Source: Laetiporus sulphureus 93-53 (Eukaryota; Basidiomycota; Agaricomycetes; Polyporales; Laetiporaceae). Taken from it: DNA of 64,000 nt. Made by a program: the position numbers and the translations under genes. The stretch is from positions 280,129 through 344,128 of the forward strand of contig NW_024468514.1 in the NCBI RefSeq assembly GCF_001632365.1, in the 5' to 3' direction. Shown here in pieces: positions 61,462-64,000 of the stretch (position 1 is the first letter of the stretch; the number at the start of each line of letters is the position of its first letter). The notes beneath the pieces were generated by a model. The model worked only from the letters and a program-made list of their open reading frames with translations. It was not told the origin of the DNA and searched no databases.

Positions 61462-63311
61462 TCAGTTTGACCTGTTATGTGGGCCCCGTTTCTTCCCCTT
61501 GTCAGAACACAGCTTCCTCATTGTCTTTATGATAGGTACAGCTGACCCATCAGATGAGGAGATGACATTGAGGTTGATGAAATTGGCGAACAGCTCACTG
61601 GATGTTCTGCACCATTTGTTCAGCTCAATCGAAGCAGCAAAGATATCGACAACATGCACAGTGGTAGTGGACGAGGTAGGTGCATCAACGGGGGGAGGGG
61701 GGGAGTGGAATTGATGGGGGCAGAGACCATGGTGATGGCAAGGAATGTGGTAGCAATCAGGGCAGCAGTGTCATTGACATTCGAGGTGGATCGACTATCC
61801 ATGGTGCAAGCCTGCTTCATCTCTGGCTGCATAGGCATGATCGGTGATGTTGATGTGAGCGTCGTCACCATTGTTGTCATTGTTGCCACACATTTCTGCC
61901 ATCTTCACATTGAACTGCATGGTCTCCCATTGTCTGAACTCCTCATCAGACAGATATTCCCAGTACGTTGCACCTGATTTCCAAGCATGAAGCAGAAGCT
62001 CCAGCTCGCTCTTTGAGCTGATGTCACTGGGGCAACAGAACCTCTTGAGCAGATAATTGATGATGGTGAGGTGATACTTTGCAGTAATGTTCTCTTCGAA
62101 GTTCTGGTAGACCATGCATTTGATCGGGACCAGTGAAACTTCGTCTAAACATGCATTAGTGAATATATGGCAAGACAGAATGATATCATACTTACTGGCT
62201 TTTGCGAGGACCAGCTTGGAGATTCTTGCCTTAAGCTGGAGCGTCTGCTGGACATGATTACCAATAACCCTACCCGAACACCATTAGGGCATGACAGGAT
62301 AAGCATATGGAATAGAAGGGTACCTTCAATCCCAGAGATCATGAACCCTTCCATGTGTACTACGTAGTTTTCAACTGAGGTCTTTGTCGTCATCTCAAGG
62401 TAATCTGCAAGGCATTGGTTGCTGTAGAAGACAAGCTGTAAAGTTCTGAGTTTGTTCGAACTGTGATCAAGAGGGTCTCGACACCAGTGCACATGCTGAG
62501 AGCCTGCAGCTGACCGGTCAGGTTAGTATTGGGCACCACTCGACAAATAAAGCTACTCACCTCATCCTGAATCCCCACCAAAGTCATTTGAGCATCAGAG
62601 AATGCAGCGAGTGTGACATTATGCTTTGAGTACTTCTTCATATCTCACTTCTCCTCCAAGCTCTTGATGTCATCTTGAGTTATCGTGAAACGTTCCTCCT
62701 TTGACATTGCACTCCACTTTGCCTGTAAGTCATTCATAACATCTGATGATTTGTACTTGGGAATGTCTGGTGGGAGGGCTGATCGTTCACAGCGATGTTC
62801 AGTCAATCTCAGGGAACAGGTGACTGTGATAATAGAACTCACTGTCATTCAGATGGCGGAGTTCTCGGTGCTGAAACGTGTTCCATATATTGACCTTACG
62901 ATGGTTGGGTGACTTGCGGGGGTGCTGCATGATCAGGCGATAGTAGTAGTCGTGAGAGTGGTCTTGAAAGCACTCCCTGAGCATGAAAACTTGCTTCCAG
63001 ATCTCTTCACGCACCTGATTCAGCACCTCATTCAGTGTCTCCTTGCATTTCCATCATTTCTTGACCAGGAGGGCCTTCTCAATGGGAGTAAGTCTGTATA
63101 CTTTCTTCTGTTTGTGCCTGTGCCACCAAGGTGTCGTTGACATTTTCAGAGCTCTTGCCATGCTCTTGCACCTGGCATTCGAGAGGTGTTGAAGCAGCCT
63201 TTCAGCTGCAGTCTGAGCCATATTAGAATGTGTGATGATCCTCGGAGAGAAGCACTTGGTCAGAAGCACTTCGTGAGATTTTTCGTCTGTTGACATTTGA
63301 TGGGATCTCAA
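61462..63311 (-). CDS. Uncharacterised multi-exon Agaricomycete repeated-family protein
   Basis: Minus-strand exons in different frames read as one protein: KQKKVYRLTPIEKALL (about 63080); KVNIWNTFQHRELRHLND (about 62890); PKYKSSDVMNDLQ with WSAMSKEERFTITQDD (about 62750-62660); REMKKYSKHNVTLAAF (about 62640); MCTGVETLLITVR (about 62490); LADYLEMTTKTSVENYVVHM (about 62400-62340); YQNFEENITAKYHLTI (about 62100); LLLHAWKSGATYWEYLSDEEF (about 62000); and a basic end KLCSDKGKKRGPHNRSN. The order resembles a multicopy family of unknown function that I associate with transposon-rich Agaricomycete regions. The front half looks HMG-box-like (W..F, then W..MS.EE). Exon edges are not fixed; whether every junction is intact is open. 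AT-rich like the TPR-CHAT gene. Confidence 0.6.
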
Positions 63312-63399
63312 AGTCTATTGCACGTGAATTACACCCACTCCTTCAGCTCCAGAGAAATTTCGCATTTTAAGTAGTTTCTACAACAATCAATATACATTA

Positions 63400-63998
63400 T
63401 CAGTCATATCGGTAAGGAGGATGCAGTTCAATGATGGAGTGAAGGTATTCCAGCTCAGATTCTGGTACCTCTCTGCTTGGCAGCAAATTTTTGAAGGAAA
63501 GCAACTGCACAAACTCTATAACATCATCTGCAGTTTCAAATGCCCTTATAATGTGGTCACGCACTGCGAGAGCATACCCATGAGAGTGAAGGTATCTGTC
63601 TGTCATTGGTCCCACAGATGGGACTCCTCTGCCCCTCATGACATGTTTGTACCCCGCGGTGGGACTTTGTTCTGTCAGTGTTTGCTGAAATGATGAACTA
63701 CTGCTGAGTGGGGATCACATATGGAGGTGGGCAGGCACAGGTGAGAGTTTCCCAGCAGGCATGGAAATGTGAGCTTCTGATGTTTGCTGTGTGGAGGTGG
63801 AAGCCGCCCTTCGGGCTGTGTGAGTGTGGCCAGTGTCAGAAGAATCATTGCACCATGTAGCCTCTTGCAATTGAGTTGTGTCACATCTTCCTGTGTGAAC
63901 ATGCATAGTCTGCGCTTGCATCGTAAGACCTGCTGACAATCAATGTATATCAGTGATGTGTCATGAGCTAGGCACGCACCTTGGAAGAATCTGAACAT
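63400..63998 (-). CDS. Hypothetical protein, partial at window edge
   Basis: Two minus-strand blocks: 63639-63400 (MTDRYLHSHGYALAVRDHI, FVQLLSFKNLLPSREVPESELEYLHSIIEL, stop) and a less certain upstream one (63998-63675). The first looks like a real helical C-terminal exon; the family is not recognised. It lies head-to-tail with the 61.5-63.3 kb gene and has similar AT-rich codon use. Exon joins unknown. Confidence 0.4.
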
Positions 63999-64000
63999 GC

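Overview
The window is nuclear DNA from a filamentous basidiomycete, most likely an Agaricomycete (mushroom or bracket-fungus group). The genes carry many 50-65 bp GT-AG introns, and the gene set fits a fungal nucleus: HIS5, CIA1, a GH1 beta-glucosidase, TAO3/MOR2 and MLH1. The TPR-CHAT protein, the HNH-domain proteins and the types of transposon fragment also fit Agaricomycetes. Species is not determinable. No rRNA, tRNA or CRISPR array was found. One run of N (44791-45020) marks an assembly gap.

Layout. 1-4.55 kb: two decayed HNH-endonuclease genes in inverted orientation around a copper amine oxidase relic. 4.9-11 kb: a conserved block with HIS5 (minus) and CIA1 (plus) diverging from a 209 bp shared promoter, then an 18-exon intracellular GH1 beta-glucosidase. 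11-27 kb: a gene-poor stretch holding four same-strand copies of one C2H2 zinc-finger family; one has its full coding exons assigned, two have an unresolved 5' part, and one is broken. 27.1-40.6 kb: a second conserved block with the 2,397-residue TAO3/MOR2 (Furry) morphogenesis scaffold, a 555-residue disordered protein of unknown role, and MLH1 ending in the conserved FERC. 43.4-47.8 kb: a low-GC TPR-CHAT (caspase-like) gene with 135-nt tandem repeats, interrupted by the gap.

48.3-64 kb is a transposon-rich landing zone. It contains a phosphotransferase-like pseudogene, local tandem repeats and a Helitron DUF6570 remnant. It also contains an essentially complete 8.5 kb Ty3/Gypsy chromovirus (52608-61138, minus strand, 660/661 bp LTRs, 5 bp target duplication CAATG). 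After the transposon come low-GC genes of an uncharacterised, apparently repeated Agaricomycete family.

The chromovirus is the most unusual item. Its Pol runs protease, RT, RNase H, integrase, chromodomain and a C-terminal dUTPase-like domain. Three extra small ORFs lie between the 5' LTR and gag. Five in-frame TGA codons fit CGA-to-TGA decay. The housekeeping genes have no evident functional link to one another. The accessory genes (HNH, zinc-finger cluster, TPR-CHAT, transposons) are the fast-evolving part of the locus.
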